Below are positions 8,717-17,431 of a DNA stretch of 34,595 bases, piece by piece. Below the pieces are notes generated by a model. That model was not told the origin of the DNA. It saw only the letters and a list, made by a program, of their open reading frames with translations, and ran no database searches. The first letter of the stretch is position 1. Each line of letters starts with the position of its first letter. Source of the stretch: an uncultured Sphingobacteriaceae bacterium (GTDB taxonomy: Bacteria; Bacteroidota; Bacteroidia; Sphingobacteriales; Sphingobacteriaceae); NCBI GenBank assembly GCA_946480915.1, contig CAMLLO010000047.1, positions 1-34,595 on the forward strand, in the 5' to 3' direction. The position numbers and the translations under genes were made by a program.

Positions 8717-10279
8717 CTAATTCGCTGAGTTTGGTGAAAGATTTTTGTTTGTTGCCAGTTCTGATTGTGGAATTGGCAAATACTCGTTTCCTGCAGTCCA
8801 GGTGCTAAAATCTGCATCATGGGCTTTTAGCTGAGTCAATCTTGCCGGGTCATACAACCATCCCCAACGAATAATGTCATTGATTCTTTGACCCTCAATT
8901 GCGAACTCCAAAGCACGTTCGTGGTAAATTTGCTCACGCATCTGAGTTTGATTCATTCCTGGTTTTGTGGCTAGCAAACTTGGCAATTTCGCTCTGTTTC
9001 TTACCTGCTGAATAAGCGGATAAGCTTCAGGAGTTCTGTTCAGCTCATTTAAGGCTTCGGCATACATTAATAAGATATCGGCATAGCGTATTACACGATA
9101 ATTTATCCCGCCGCCTTCAAACGTTTCGAATGGAGCGCCTAAACCATCATAGGTATATTTCCTTGGATAAATTCTATCCTGAGGATGTGGCCAGGGTACA
9201 CCATAAGCCATCGTGGAATTATCTGCCGGTTCGTACGATGCAATAGTAGCGAGCAACCGAGGGTCGCTTTTATTATCTGTGGTCTTTTCCAGCTTGTATT
9301 CATCATAAATCCACCTGGTTGGTAAATAATCAGAAAAACCTTTGCCGTCCATCCCATAAGTAATGGAAAAAGCCTCGAACTGACGCCAGTTAGCATTTGG
9401 CTCGCCGGTCCAGTTTGGCACAGATCCGCCTTCAGCGCTGAACTGAACTTCAAATAAAGATTCTGCATTATTTTCGTTAGTTGCCTTGAAGTTATCACGG
9501 TAGTCTGGCATCAACGAGTAAACCCCTTGCAATGGCGCTACAAAGAACTTAGCAAATTGATCTGCGGCCTTCTGCCATTCTTTTTTATATAAATATGCTT
9601 TCCCCAGCATCCCGGTAGCTGCGCCTTTAGTTGCCCGGCCTTTTTGCCCTTTATCCGGACCAACAACGTTATCGTAAGAAACCGGAAGCATTTCCTCGGC
9701 AGATTTAAAATCCGAATAGATTTGGCTCCATAATGCTTCTTCCGATGCTGTTGGAGGGAAATAATCATTCTGATCAAGAGGAGGAACTGTTATTAAAGGA
9801 ACAGCTTTAAATGTTGTTACCAGATTATAATAGGCCAGACCTCTTAAAAAATATGCCTGCCCCAAGATCCTGTCTTTTGCTTCAGTTCTTATTACAGCCG
9901 CATCCATTTTTCCAACATTCTGAATAACCTGATTCGATCTGAAAACGATCATGTACAAATCCCGCCAAATCCATTGCACCGGTGCAGAGGTATTGGGAAT
10001 GATAAACTTTCCGGTTTGTTCAAGATCGCCCCAGGGACTGTCGCCCCGAAAATCATCACCACGACTATCGGTAAGACCAGGAAAGGAACGCTGATAGGTT
10101 CCATCAGTTATTAGGGCGTTATAAATCCCGGTCACACCGGCAAATGCTTGTGTTTCAGTTTTCCAATAGGTTGCTGTAGTTGGACTATTTGGGTCTACAA
10201 GATCTAACTCCTTGTCGCAAGAAGTTAAACCAACAGTAAATACGCCTAGAGCCAGTATATAGAATTTTAAATTTTTCAT
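8717..10279 (-). CDS. susD: SusD/RagB-family surface glycan-binding lipoprotein
   Basis: A start at ATG 10279 gives 520 residues with a lipoprotein signal (LTSC, Cys21, then DKELD). An AAGGAAAT stretch just upstream serves as ribosome site. An in-frame ATG at 10309 would add ten residues before the signal and is rejected. The body has the SusD layout: an N-terminal TYWKTETQAFAGV-type helix, TPR-like helices (ILGQAYFLRGLAYYNLV; GMLGKAYLYKKEW), and the C-terminal RYADILLMYAEALNE, RNRAKLP and ERALEFAIEGQR signatures of the RagB/SusD fold. With the SusC protein 30 nt upstream it forms the outer-membrane import complex. The likely ligand is arabinan oligosaccharide, inferred from the GH43/GH51/GH127 neighbours. 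SusD is used as a family name only. Confidence 0.93.
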   Translation of the reverse strand: MKNLKFYILALGVFTVGLTSCDKELDLVDPNSPTTATYWKTETQAFAGVTGIYNALITDGTYQRSFPGLTDSRGDDFRGDSPWGDLEQTGKFIIPNTSAPVQWIWRDLYMIVFRSNQVIQNVGKMDAAVIRTEAKDRILGQAYFLRGLAYYNLVTTFKAVPLITVPPLDQNDYFPPTASEEALWSQIYSDFKSAEEMLPVSYDNVVGPDKGQKGRATKGAATGMLGKAYLYKKEWQKAADQFAKFFVAPLQGVYSLMPDYRDNFKATNENNAESLFEVQFSAEGGSVPNWTGEPNANWRQFEAFSITYGMDGKGFSDYLPTRWIYDEYKLEKTTDNKSDPRLLATIASYEPADNSTMAYGVPWPHPQDRIYPRKYTYDGLGAPFETFEGGGINYRVIRYADILLMYAEALNELNRTPEAYPLIQQVRNRAKLPSLLATKPGMNQTQMREQIYHERALEFAIEGQRINDIIRWGWLYDPARLTQLKAHDADFSTWTAGNEYLPIPQSELATNKNLSPNSAN

Positions 10280-10309
10280 CTTAATTTCCTTTTGTTTATA
10301 CAATATCAA

Positions 10310-13300
10310 TTAAAAGCCTACCTGCACTCCAAGCATTATTGTTCTTGGTTTAGGATAAGATCCATTATCGAAACCCGGCTCAAAAACTCCGGCTGTAAAA
10401 TCAGGATTGTATCCTTTATATTTTTGGAAAGTATACAGATTCTGGGCTGTGGTATAAATACGTGCATTACTTACCCCTTTTATCAGGTTCTTTGGTAAAG
10501 TATATCCTAAAGACAGGGTATTTAATCGTAGATAAGTACCGTCCTGAAGCCATCCTTCGCGATTTGAATTCCTGCCATTTTGATTTACGTCATTCCAGTC
10601 CAAACGAGGGATGTTAGTATTTGTATTCACAGAGGTCCAGCGATTGATAATGTCCTGATGGTAGTTAGCGTCACCTGCCGTGTGCATTAAGTCTCGGTAT
10701 AATCGGCTATTGATTAAAAATTTGGCACTTCCGGATGCAAAAACTGTAAAGTCGAAGCTCTTATAGGAAGTATTGAAATTCAAGCCATAAGTATACTTAG
10801 GTAAGCCACTGCCCAAATAGGTTCTGTCTTTATCATCAACTCTATTGTCTCCATTTAGATCTTTAAATTTTATATCGCCAACGGTAGTTCCGGGGAATTG
10901 AAATGCATGAGCCGTAACTTCCTCCGGAGTTTGGAAGATGCCTTCAGCAACATATCCATAATGCCTTCCAACCTCGCCACCTAATTCGGATTTAGACCCA
11001 ACGCCTTCCCTGAACTTAACATCATTTCCTAAGGATAATACCCGGTTCTTAATTGTTGTGAAGTTCGCTGAGATATCAAATTTGAATTCTCCGGATGTTT
11101 TATGGTAGCCCGTCGCAATTTCAATTCCTGAATTTCTTAATACTCCGGCGTTGACAATAGGATTGCTATTGATCGAACCAACAGATGCTGGAATAGGAAT
11201 ACCGATTAAAATATCTGAGCTTTTGCTGTTATAATACTCTGCAGAGAGGTCCCACTTTCCGTTTAATAGACTTGCGTCAAATCCCACATTGGAGGTGTGT
11301 CTATCTTCCCATTTAATAGTCTCCGAAACAACATTGGTTTGAATGCCGCCTATTACGCGCATATCATTAAATGTATAAACCATGTTAGGGTTTATTTTTG
11401 CTGTATAGGCATAATCATCAATGTTTTCGTTACCCAACTTTCCATAACTGGCCCTGATCTTAAGATCAGAAATAATAGGCTCAGGCACTACTTTTTTAAA
11501 GAATGATTCACTGCTTATGCGCCATCCTAAAGCGAGAGAAGGAAAATATCCGATTCTGTTCACAGGTGCGAATCTGGAAGAAGCATCACGTCTAAGCGTT
11601 GCTGTTAATAAATATTTCTGATCGAAATTGTAATTGATACGCCCCAGATAAGATGCAAGCGCATGGTACCTGTCATTGGAACCTGCTGTATTTCTTTTTC
11701 CGGTAGCGATAACCGGAAACTCCGGGAAACTATAATCTTCTGCATATCCAGTCCTTTGTAAAAAGAGATCTTTTTGAAACATTTGCCCGGCCAAAACTGC
11801 AAGCGAATGTTTTCCAAATTGCTTTTCATAATTCAAGGTATTTTCCACCAGACCGTAGCCCAAGGTTCTTGAATTATCATTTACCCGAGCGATCGGATTC
11901 TGAAAGAAGTATCCAAGATCGAAAGTTGGAATAAAGCCATAATCACGGGCCATTACCCTATCGTAACCTAAATTAAGTTTATATTTTAAATTATGTCCGT
12001 TGCTCTTTATTAATTGAAGTTCACTATACACAGTTGCAAATATTCTGTCTACATCAACCGTATTTTTAACCAGGCTATTATACCCAATTCCATTAAGTGA
12101 GATGGCATCTTCGCGCTCTTGTAATGTGCCGCCAAAACCACCATCTACTGTAGGATCGTAAACTCCCATGGTAGGAATTGCGAACACCAGATCATTTATC
12201 AGTGGTGGACGAGCTCCTAAAAGAATACCGTCACTGTTTGTTAAGCCATTTTCTTTCGAACGCGTATAACTTAAGGTCTGGCCAATTTTAAAAATCCCTT
12301 TTTCAGCAGTCGTATTTACACGACCTGTATAGCGCTTATAGCTGGGTCCGTTTCCTACGAATGTTCCATTATTATCAAACATGTCGAATGAAACGTTATA
12401 AACAACGTTATTACCTCCACCTGAGAAATTCAGGTAATGATTCTGACGATCACCGTTCTTCAATCCCTCTTTCTGCCAATCGGTATCTATTCCTGTTATA
12501 AATTTATTAGAGTTAGGATCGTTTGCAGGAGCCAAAGGTTTTTGTGCGTTAAACCTGGCTTCATTATTCAAATTCTGATAATTTACCCGGGAGGTAACCG
12601 GCATTCTTTGCCAAACCTGGTCTACGCCGTAATAACCTGAGTACTCGACTTTAAGCGGAGAATTTTTCTTACCCTGCTTTGTGGTAATGATAATAACGCC
12701 GTTAGCTGCCCGCGAACCGTATATAGCACCCGACGAGGCATCTTTCAATACCTGCATTGATTCAATATCGTTTGGATTAAAATCTCTGGGAACGCCATTA
12801 ACGGGTACACCATCAATTACATACAGGGGATCTGAATTTCCAAACGTACTTATACCTCGTATTCGCACTCGAGGAAATGCGCCCGGTTGTCCATCACTAT
12901 TTACAGTAACACCAGCAGCACGGCCCTGAAGCAATTGACCGACATCGTTTGATGAAACCTGTTTCATGTCGGAAACATCCACTACCGCAATAGAACCGGT
13001 TATATCAACTTTCCGTTGAGTTCCGTACCCAACCACAACTACTTCTTCGAGCGTTTTTGAGTCTTCTGAAAGAGTCACATTTAATGTAGTTTGATTGTTA
13101 ACAGCAAGCTCCTTTGTAGAAAAGCCAATAAAACTGAAAACCAGCACACCGGCTCCATCAGGAATATTAATTGAGTATTGCCCGTTCAAATCGGTGGTAA
13201 CTCCGAGAGAAGATCCCTTGAGTTTAACACTCACTCCCGGAATCGCCTCCCCTTTAGCGTCCGTTACCCTTCCCCTAACGGTAATGTCGACCAAGCTTCT

Positions 13301-13645
13301 TTCATTTTTCAAAATGATATAATAGTTTTCCTTCACTTTCTCGAAACTCAGTTCAAAGGGAGCCAGGATTTTATCCAAAGCATTCTCGATCGAAGCATCG
13401 GTCGCAATTGCACCTGCATTTGTTACTTTATCTCTAAGCAATTTTGAGTCATAATTAAATCGCACGTTATAATGCCCCTCAAACGACTTCAGCACAGTTG
13501 TAAGTTGCTGTGTATGCTCTTTTTTCTGAGGGATTGTAGAATCTACCTTTTCATTGCTGGCATATACATAAGTTGGGCTTTGCGAATAGCTTTGTTGGGC
13601 TATCAGCAGTACCGTTAAAACTCCGAGTATAAAAGTTCTCATCAT
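10310..13645 (-). CDS. susC: SusC/RagA TonB-dependent outer-membrane transporter with N-terminal STN signalling domain
   Basis: A 1111-residue protein with a signal peptide (ending near SYSQ, residue 22). An STN domain occupies about residues 46-114, a carboxypeptidase-D-regulatory-like domain 121-196, the family sequence EEVVVVGYG 200-208, and a TonB plug about 212-325 (QGRAAGVTV, RIRG, PLYVIDGVPV, GSRAANGVIIITTK). A beta-barrel follows to the C-terminus. The STN domain marks it as the signalling type that contacts a FecR anti-sigma factor, which is exactly the gene 51 nt upstream. It imports oligosaccharides captured by the SusD partner. The start could be either of two adjacent ATGs (13645 or 13642). 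The substrate is inferred from the locus. Confidence 0.95.
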   Translation of the reverse strand: MMRTFILGVLTVLLIAQQSYSQSPTYVYASNEKVDSTIPQKKEHTQQLTTVLKSFEGHYNVRFNYDSKLLRDKVTNAGAIATDASIENALDKILAPFELSFEKVKENYYIILKNERSLVDITVRGRVTDAKGEAIPGVSVKLKGSSLGVTTDLNGQYSINIPDGAGVLVFSFIGFSTKELAVNNQTTLNVTLSEDSKTLEEVVVVGYGTQRKVDITGSIAVVDVSDMKQVSSNDVGQLLQGRAAGVTVNSDGQPGAFPRVRIRGISTFGNSDPLYVIDGVPVNGVPRDFNPNDIESMQVLKDASSGAIYGSRAANGVIIITTKQGKKNSPLKVEYSGYYGVDQVWQRMPVTSRVNYQNLNNEARFNAQKPLAPANDPNSNKFITGIDTDWQKEGLKNGDRQNHYLNFSGGGNNVVYNVSFDMFDNNGTFVGNGPSYKRYTGRVNTTAEKGIFKIGQTLSYTRSKENGLTNSDGILLGARPPLINDLVFAIPTMGVYDPTVDGGFGGTLQEREDAISLNGIGYNSLVKNTVDVDRIFATVYSELQLIKSNGHNLKYKLNLGYDRVMARDYGFIPTFDLGYFFQNPIARVNDNSRTLGYGLVENTLNYEKQFGKHSLAVLAGQMFQKDLFLQRTGYAEDYSFPEFPVIATGKRNTAGSNDRYHALASYLGRINYNFDQKYLLTATLRRDASSRFAPVNRIGYFPSLALGWRISSESFFKKVVPEPIISDLKIRASYGKLGNENIDDYAYTAKINPNMVYTFNDMRVIGGIQTNVVSETIKWEDRHTSNVGFDASLLNGKWDLSAEYYNSKSSDILIGIPIPASVGSINSNPIVNAGVLRNSGIEIATGYHKTSGEFKFDISANFTTIKNRVLSLGNDVKFREGVGSKSELGGEVGRHYGYVAEGIFQTPEEVTAHAFQFPGTTVGDIKFKDLNGDNRVDDKDRTYLGSGLPKYTYGLNFNTSYKSFDFTVFASGSAKFLINSRLYRDLMHTAGDANYHQDIINRWTSVNTNTNIPRLDWNDVNQNGRNSNREGWLQDGTYLRLNTLSLGYTLPKNLIKGVSNARIYTTAQNLYTFQKYKGYNPDFTAGVFEPGFDNGSYPKPRTIMLGVQVGF

Positions 13646-13696
13646 TCAATTTTTTTGGTTAGTCTTGATTAAATTTTAATTGATTTTAGTATATAA

Positions 13697-14719
13697 TTAT
13701 GGTCGGTTAACAATGATATTTTTGCCCTCCTTTTTTATGATTGAGATATTAAATGTTTTTTGAAGTATGTTAAATAACAGGTCGATGTTTTCGGACTCGA
13801 TCGTGCCGGTAAATGTCAGCTGTTCAAGATCTGATGTTGAAAACCGAACTTTATAACCATAGTTATCCTGCAGTAAAGCCGCTATTTCTTTCAGAGTTGA
13901 TTCCTCAAACACCAGCTTCTTATCCACCCACGAACTATATTTTGCAGCCTCGACAGCTTTCTTTGATAAACGTTGCTGTTTGGGCGCAAAATCAACCATC
14001 TCACCAGGCTTCATATCCACTTCCTTATTCTGCTGATTAACCAAATAGAGCTTCACTTTCCCGGAATTTAGAATTACCCGGGTTTTTTCACGATGGGTAT
14101 TTACATCGAATTTGGTTCCTAAAACCTGCACATCCAGATCGTTGGTGTGGACTATAAATTTTTGTGAGTTCTTTTTATGTGTAACTGAGAAGAAAGCCTC
14201 GCCTTTTAACCAAATCTCTCTGGCGGTTTCAGTATCCCATTTTGATGGATAGGAAATTGTGGAATTTGCGTTTAATATAACAACAGACCCGTCGGGCAAT
14301 GTGATACTCTTATGCTCGCCGTAAGCTGTTTGAAACTCTACTTTGCGATTTAAGACCAGCAAAGTCACGACGCTTACAAACAACAGGGCCGTTAAAACCG
14401 CAGCCACTCGCTGCCATGATTTAATAAATCCTATAATGGTCCTGCCCTTACCTTTCTTAAGCTGATGTTCGTCGAAAAGGTCATTAGACGCAGAGATACG
14501 CGTCCACAATTCAGCTAGTTCATGCTGAACAGGAGCATCTTCATCCCTGGAAAGTTCTAAAATTATTTCTTTTGCCTGCTGAATAATCTCTTTGTTTTCA
14601 GCATTTAATGAAGCCCATTCTATCCACAAGCTGCCATCTTCCTTGATGGGACTTTTTACCCATTTAATAAAGGCAGGATCAAGAATTAAATCTTCAATAG
14701 TAAAGTTTTGGAAATGCAT
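13697..14719 (-). CDS. FecR-family anti-sigma factor
   Basis: A 340-residue single-span inner-membrane protein. A cytoplasmic N-terminal region of about 100 residues contains the helical WIEWASLNAENKEI segment. The transmembrane helix is about residues 104-124 (RVAAVLTALLFVSVVTLL). The periplasmic FecR domain spans about 130-225 (ITLPDGSVVILNANSTI, LKGEAFFSV, VLGTKFDVN), and about 270-338 is an STN-like DUF4974 domain ending in IIVNRP. It should hold the upstream ECF sigma factor inactive until the SusC STN domain signals that substrate is bound. It sits 142 nt after the sigma gene and 51 nt before susC, the standard order for this trans-envelope system. Confidence 0.93.
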   Translation of the reverse strand: MHFQNFTIEDLILDPAFIKWVKSPIKEDGSLWIEWASLNAENKEIIQQAKEIILELSRDEDAPVQHELAELWTRISASNDLFDEHQLKKGKGRTIIGFIKSWQRVAAVLTALLFVSVVTLLVLNRKVEFQTAYGEHKSITLPDGSVVILNANSTISYPSKWDTETAREIWLKGEAFFSVTHKKNSQKFIVHTNDLDVQVLGTKFDVNTHREKTRVILNSGKVKLYLVNQQNKEVDMKPGEMVDFAPKQQRLSKKAVEAAKYSSWVDKKLVFEESTLKEIAALLQDNYGYKVRFSTSDLEQLTFTGTIESENIDLLFNILQKTFNISIIKKEGKNIIVNRP

Positions 14720-14783
14720 ATAATACCGCTGGTTAATTGGTTTATATACAGTAGACAGTGACCAGGATTTTTTACCAAAGATT

Positions 14784-14810
14784 TTTTATTTTTTTTCAAA
14801 AAAAATAAAA
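14784..14810. repeat. Perfect A/T palindrome between sigma and fecR genes
   Basis: TTTTA-T8 is followed by a single C and then A8-TAAAA: 13-bp arms with a 1-nt centre and no G/C in the arms. It lies between the sigma stop (14862) and the fecR start (14719). A GC hairpin (GGCTTT/AAAGCC) lies between it and the sigma gene. It may act as a U-run for partial termination or as a bent or unwound promoter element; neither is demonstrated. Confidence 0.55.
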
Positions 14811-14861
14811 CTGGCTGGTAGAGGCTTTACAAAAGCCCTTATTGGCTTGGTGGGCCAAGAG

Positions 14862-15485
14862 TCATTTTGAATGATTTTCTAACAGGAAAAGCACTGTTGC
14901 AATGGCCATTTCACTTTTCAGTGACTGAATGGCATTGAACGTTGTGTTATAAATTGTTCTGACAGATACAGACATGATTGCCGCAACTTCAGCAGGACTA
15001 AGATTATTGTAGTATAATAAGAAGATAATCTCCTTTTGCTTATTGGTTAGAGTCCTTAATGCGTTAATAAGCTTTTTTTCATTTTCGTGTTTCGTTTCTT
15101 TAGAAACCAAGTCCAACTCATTTGAATCGACATATCCGAGATCCTTTTCCTCCAGCAAACCTTCCTGAACGAATCTCGATTGCTTGCTTATTTCCCTGAC
15201 AAGTTTGTTACGCAAGGATTTTACCAGATAGTTCTTTATAGATACAGGATTACTGAGATTTGCTTTATTCTTCCAAATTTCAGTAAACAAATCGTGCATA
15301 CAATCTTTCACCAGTTCTCTATCCCTAACTATTTTGCAACCATACCTGTATAACAAGGATGAATACTCATTATAAAAATAAGCATAAGCGATTTTATCAC
15401 CGCTTTTAAACGATTCCCAAATAAGTTGTTCGTCTTCCCCGTGTTCTGATTTACAGAACTTCTCTTGCATTGAGTTCATCGCCAT
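14862..15485 (-). CDS. ECF-type RNA polymerase sigma factor
   Basis: A 207-residue sigma-70 family protein with regions 2 and 4 only. Region 2 is about residues 25-95 (YFYNEYSSLLYRYGCKIV, LVKDCMHDLFTEIWKNK). Region 4 is about 135-195 (LRTLTNKQKEIIFLLYYNNLSPAEVAAIMSVSVRTIYN, with a helix-turn-helix). This matches the Bacteroidota ECF family that pairs with FecR and SusC. It should direct transcription of the susCD operon when arabinan fragments bind the outer-membrane complex. Its own promoter is good (TTG at 15601-15603, TATACTTG at 15574-15581, 19-nt spacing) and is covered by a palindrome of the arabinose-operator type, so its expression is probably also set by AraR. Confidence 0.94.
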   Translation of the reverse strand: MAMNSMQEKFCKSEHGEDEQLIWESFKSGDKIAYAYFYNEYSSLLYRYGCKIVRDRELVKDCMHDLFTEIWKNKANLSNPVSIKNYLVKSLRNKLVREISKQSRFVQEGLLEEKDLGYVDSNELDLVSKETKHENEKKLINALRTLTNKQKEIIFLLYYNNLSPAEVAAIMSVSVRTIYNTTFNAIQSLKSEMAIATVLFLLENHSK

Positions 15486-15573
15486 CTTAAAAAAGTATGG
15501 AAGAAATCTGTTAATTGGTTTTGGTTTAAGACCTGAAGCAAAGTGCCTGATGATCTTGTTGATACTGGTTAAT

Positions 15574-15603
15574 CAAGTATAAGAAAAAATCTACACATGT
15601 CAA
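15574..15603 (-). promoter_or_regulatory. Probable promoter of the ECF sigma gene
   Basis: On the minus strand TTG (plus 15601-15603), 19 nt, then TATACTTG (plus 15574-15581), one mismatch from TAnnTTTG. The predicted leader is about 80 nt. The TTG lies inside the candidate operator at 15595-15613. Confidence 0.6.
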
Positions 15604-15613
15604 AAGAACATTT
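15595..15613. promoter_or_regulatory. Candidate AraR operator upstream of the ECF sigma gene
   Basis: ACATGT-caaaaga-ACATTT. Its core TGTCAAAAGAACA differs by one base from the galM-site core TGTCAATAGAACA. It overlaps the -33 TTG of the sigma promoter. Confidence 0.6.
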
Positions 15614-15620
15614 TAAGCGT

Positions 15621-15653
15621 TAAAAAAATATCCCCGAATTTCAGGGATATTTT
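15621..15653 (-). terminator. Terminator of the GH51 gene at 15659
   Basis: A 10-bp stem (AAAATATCCC with GGGATATTTT) and a 9-nt loop lie 6 nt after the GH51 stop. On the minus strand it is followed by seven T. This is a textbook rho-independent terminator separating GH51 from the sigma unit. Confidence 0.85.
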
Positions 15654-15658
15654 AATTT

Positions 15659-17224
15659 TTATTTCAACTCTAGTACCACAACAGAAACCGGTGGAAGCTT
15701 AACTTGTAGTTTACCGCCTTTTATACTCGCATCTTTAAATGTCACTGGTTTAATAAAGTCAGGTTTTTCAAAAGAATTATAATCCTGAACTTTTTTAGAA
15801 GTTAGAATTCTTCCTTTTACAGAACTTACCTTCATGTCTTTTACATCCAAAACTATATCTCTCGAACCTTTATGATCAATGTTGACCAATGAGATATGTG
15901 TTAAGCCGTTTTTATCCTTTGACGCAGATGCGGATACTGCAGGTAATTTGTCACTGCCCATTACATAGTCATTCGCAGAACTAATTTGTAAAGGAATTAA
16001 AGTTGCATCCTGATGAACATTATACATCTCCATTACATGATACGTCGGAGTTAAAATCATCTTGTCATCTTTGGTAAGAATAACCGCCTGCAGTACATTG
16101 ATTGCTTGTGCAAGGTTTGCCATTTTAATCCGTTCGGCGTGATTATTAAATATATTAAGAGTAACGCCAGCAATCATCGCATCCCTGATGGTATTTTGCT
16201 GATATAAAAATCCAGGATTTGTTCCCGGTTCCACATCATACCATCCACCCCACTCGTCTACCACTAATGCAACTTTTTTACGTGGATCGTATTTGTCCAT
16301 TATTGCAATATGTTTATTCACCAGCTCCTCCATAAAAAGAGCTCTCTGCATGGTCGTGAAATATTGTTTTTCCGTAAAATCTGTTGCCGGACCTTTTTTG
16401 TTCCAGTCAATTACCGAGTAATGATGAAGGGCCATCCCCTCGATCAGATTTTTTGGAACGTTTTTCATAATTACTTCTGTCCAGTTGTAATCCGATGAAT
16501 TAGCACCCGATGCAATTCTGAAAAGCCCGCCTGTATTGCTCCAATCACTCATAAAAGTTGAAAATCTCCGGAATTCATTGGCATAATATTCGGGCGTCAT
16601 ATTTCCGCCACAACCCCATGCTTCGTTACCGATTCCCCAATATTTAACTTTCCAGGGTTCATTTCTGCCGTTTTCACGACGAAGTTTGGACATCGGACTC
16701 TCTCCTTTAAAGTTCACATACTGGTTCCAATCTGCCATTTCCTGTACCGTACCGGTGGCCATATTTCCTGCCAAATAAGGTTCAGTTCCTAACAACTCAC
16801 ACATGTTTAAAAAATCGTGCGTACCAAAACTATTATTCTCTGTAACTCCACCCCACCAGGTGTTCACAATTGTGGGACGATTTTCCTTGGGCCCGATTCC
16901 ATCTTTCCAATGGTATGTATCGGCAAAACATCCTCCCGGCCAACGAAGGTTCGGAACCTTAAGGGTTTTTAATGCGGCAACTACATCATTTCGTATACCT
17001 TTCGTATTCGGAATTTTCGAATCCTCGCCAACATAAAAACCACCGTAAATACTACGTCCTAAGTGTTCTGCGAAATGTCCATAAATGTGCTTGCTTATTA
17101 CATGTTTCGCTTCTGCGGGATTAGCGTTAATTAGTATTTGATTTTGCGCTCTGGAAGCAACTGTTGAGCCTAACAAAAGGCCTGCAGCAATACCTAATGC
17201 ACGTGATAGTCTAAGTAATTCCAT
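15659..17224 (-). CDS. GH51 alpha-L-arabinofuranosidase, secreted
   Basis: A 521-residue enzyme with a signal peptide (hydrophobic residues 8-22, cleavage near SRAQ). The canonical GH51 features are present: HIYGHFAEHLG near the N-terminus, LRWPGGCFAD (about residues 93-102), acid/base Glu201 in GIGNEAWGCGG, nucleophile Glu324 in VVDEWGGWY, and the C-terminal beta-sandwich ending VSVVVLEL. It is the compact bacterial type, unlike the longer GH51 at 4904. It should remove alpha-linked L-arabinofuranose from oligosaccharides. It is its own transcription unit, with promoter and operator upstream and a strong terminator downstream. It is divergent from the regulator gene across a 207-bp gap, so both may respond to the same operator. 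Confidence 0.94.
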   Translation of the reverse strand: MELLRLSRALGIAAGLLLGSTVASRAQNQILINANPAEAKHVISKHIYGHFAEHLGRSIYGGFYVGEDSKIPNTKGIRNDVVAALKTLKVPNLRWPGGCFADTYHWKDGIGPKENRPTIVNTWWGGVTENNSFGTHDFLNMCELLGTEPYLAGNMATGTVQEMADWNQYVNFKGESPMSKLRRENGRNEPWKVKYWGIGNEAWGCGGNMTPEYYANEFRRFSTFMSDWSNTGGLFRIASGANSSDYNWTEVIMKNVPKNLIEGMALHHYSVIDWNKKGPATDFTEKQYFTTMQRALFMEELVNKHIAIMDKYDPRKKVALVVDEWGGWYDVEPGTNPGFLYQQNTIRDAMIAGVTLNIFNNHAERIKMANLAQAINVLQAVILTKDDKMILTPTYHVMEMYNVHQDATLIPLQISSANDYVMGSDKLPAVSASASKDKNGLTHISLVNIDHKGSRDIVLDVKDMKVSSVKGRILTSKKVQDYNSFEKPDFIKPVTFKDASIKGGKLQVKLPPVSVVVLELK

Positions 17225-17280
17225 ATTAAAGGAGATTAAATTAATAGTTTCGGGTTAGTCTTTTTACTGGTTATAAAAAA

Positions 17281-17310
17281 CTAAGGTAAGAGGTTTTTTT
17301 TAAATGTCAA
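17281..17310 (-). promoter_or_regulatory. Probable promoter of GH51 (17224)
   Basis: On the minus strand TTG (plus 17308-17310), exactly 19 nt, then TACCTTAG (plus 17281-17288), one mismatch from TAnnTTTG. The predicted leader is about 50 nt. Confidence 0.55.
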
Positions 17311-17320
17311 TATTACAATT
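17302..17320. promoter_or_regulatory. Candidate AraR operator between GH51 and araR
   Basis: AAATGT-caatatt-ACAATT, the same 6-7-6 layout as the galM site. It covers the -33 TTG of the GH51 promoter and lies 112 bp upstream of the divergent regulator gene, so it could serve both. Confidence 0.6.
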
Positions 17321-17431
17321 AAAATAAATATATTTTCGTGATAGCGGCGATGATTTAACGAAACTTAAGCCAAAAGAAAAATTAGGTTAATAATTGTCAG
17401 TTAAACAGATATACTTTATCATTGTATCGAA

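Noticed and set aside
8388..8808. Long antisense open frames over the GH43 and susD genes and similar ones elsewhere
   Set aside because: They lie opposite strongly supported genes, show no family motifs and lack plausible starts.
10280..10309. Upstream ATG for susD
   Set aside because: It adds ten residues before the lipoprotein signal; the AAGGAAAT ribosome-like site fits ATG 10279.
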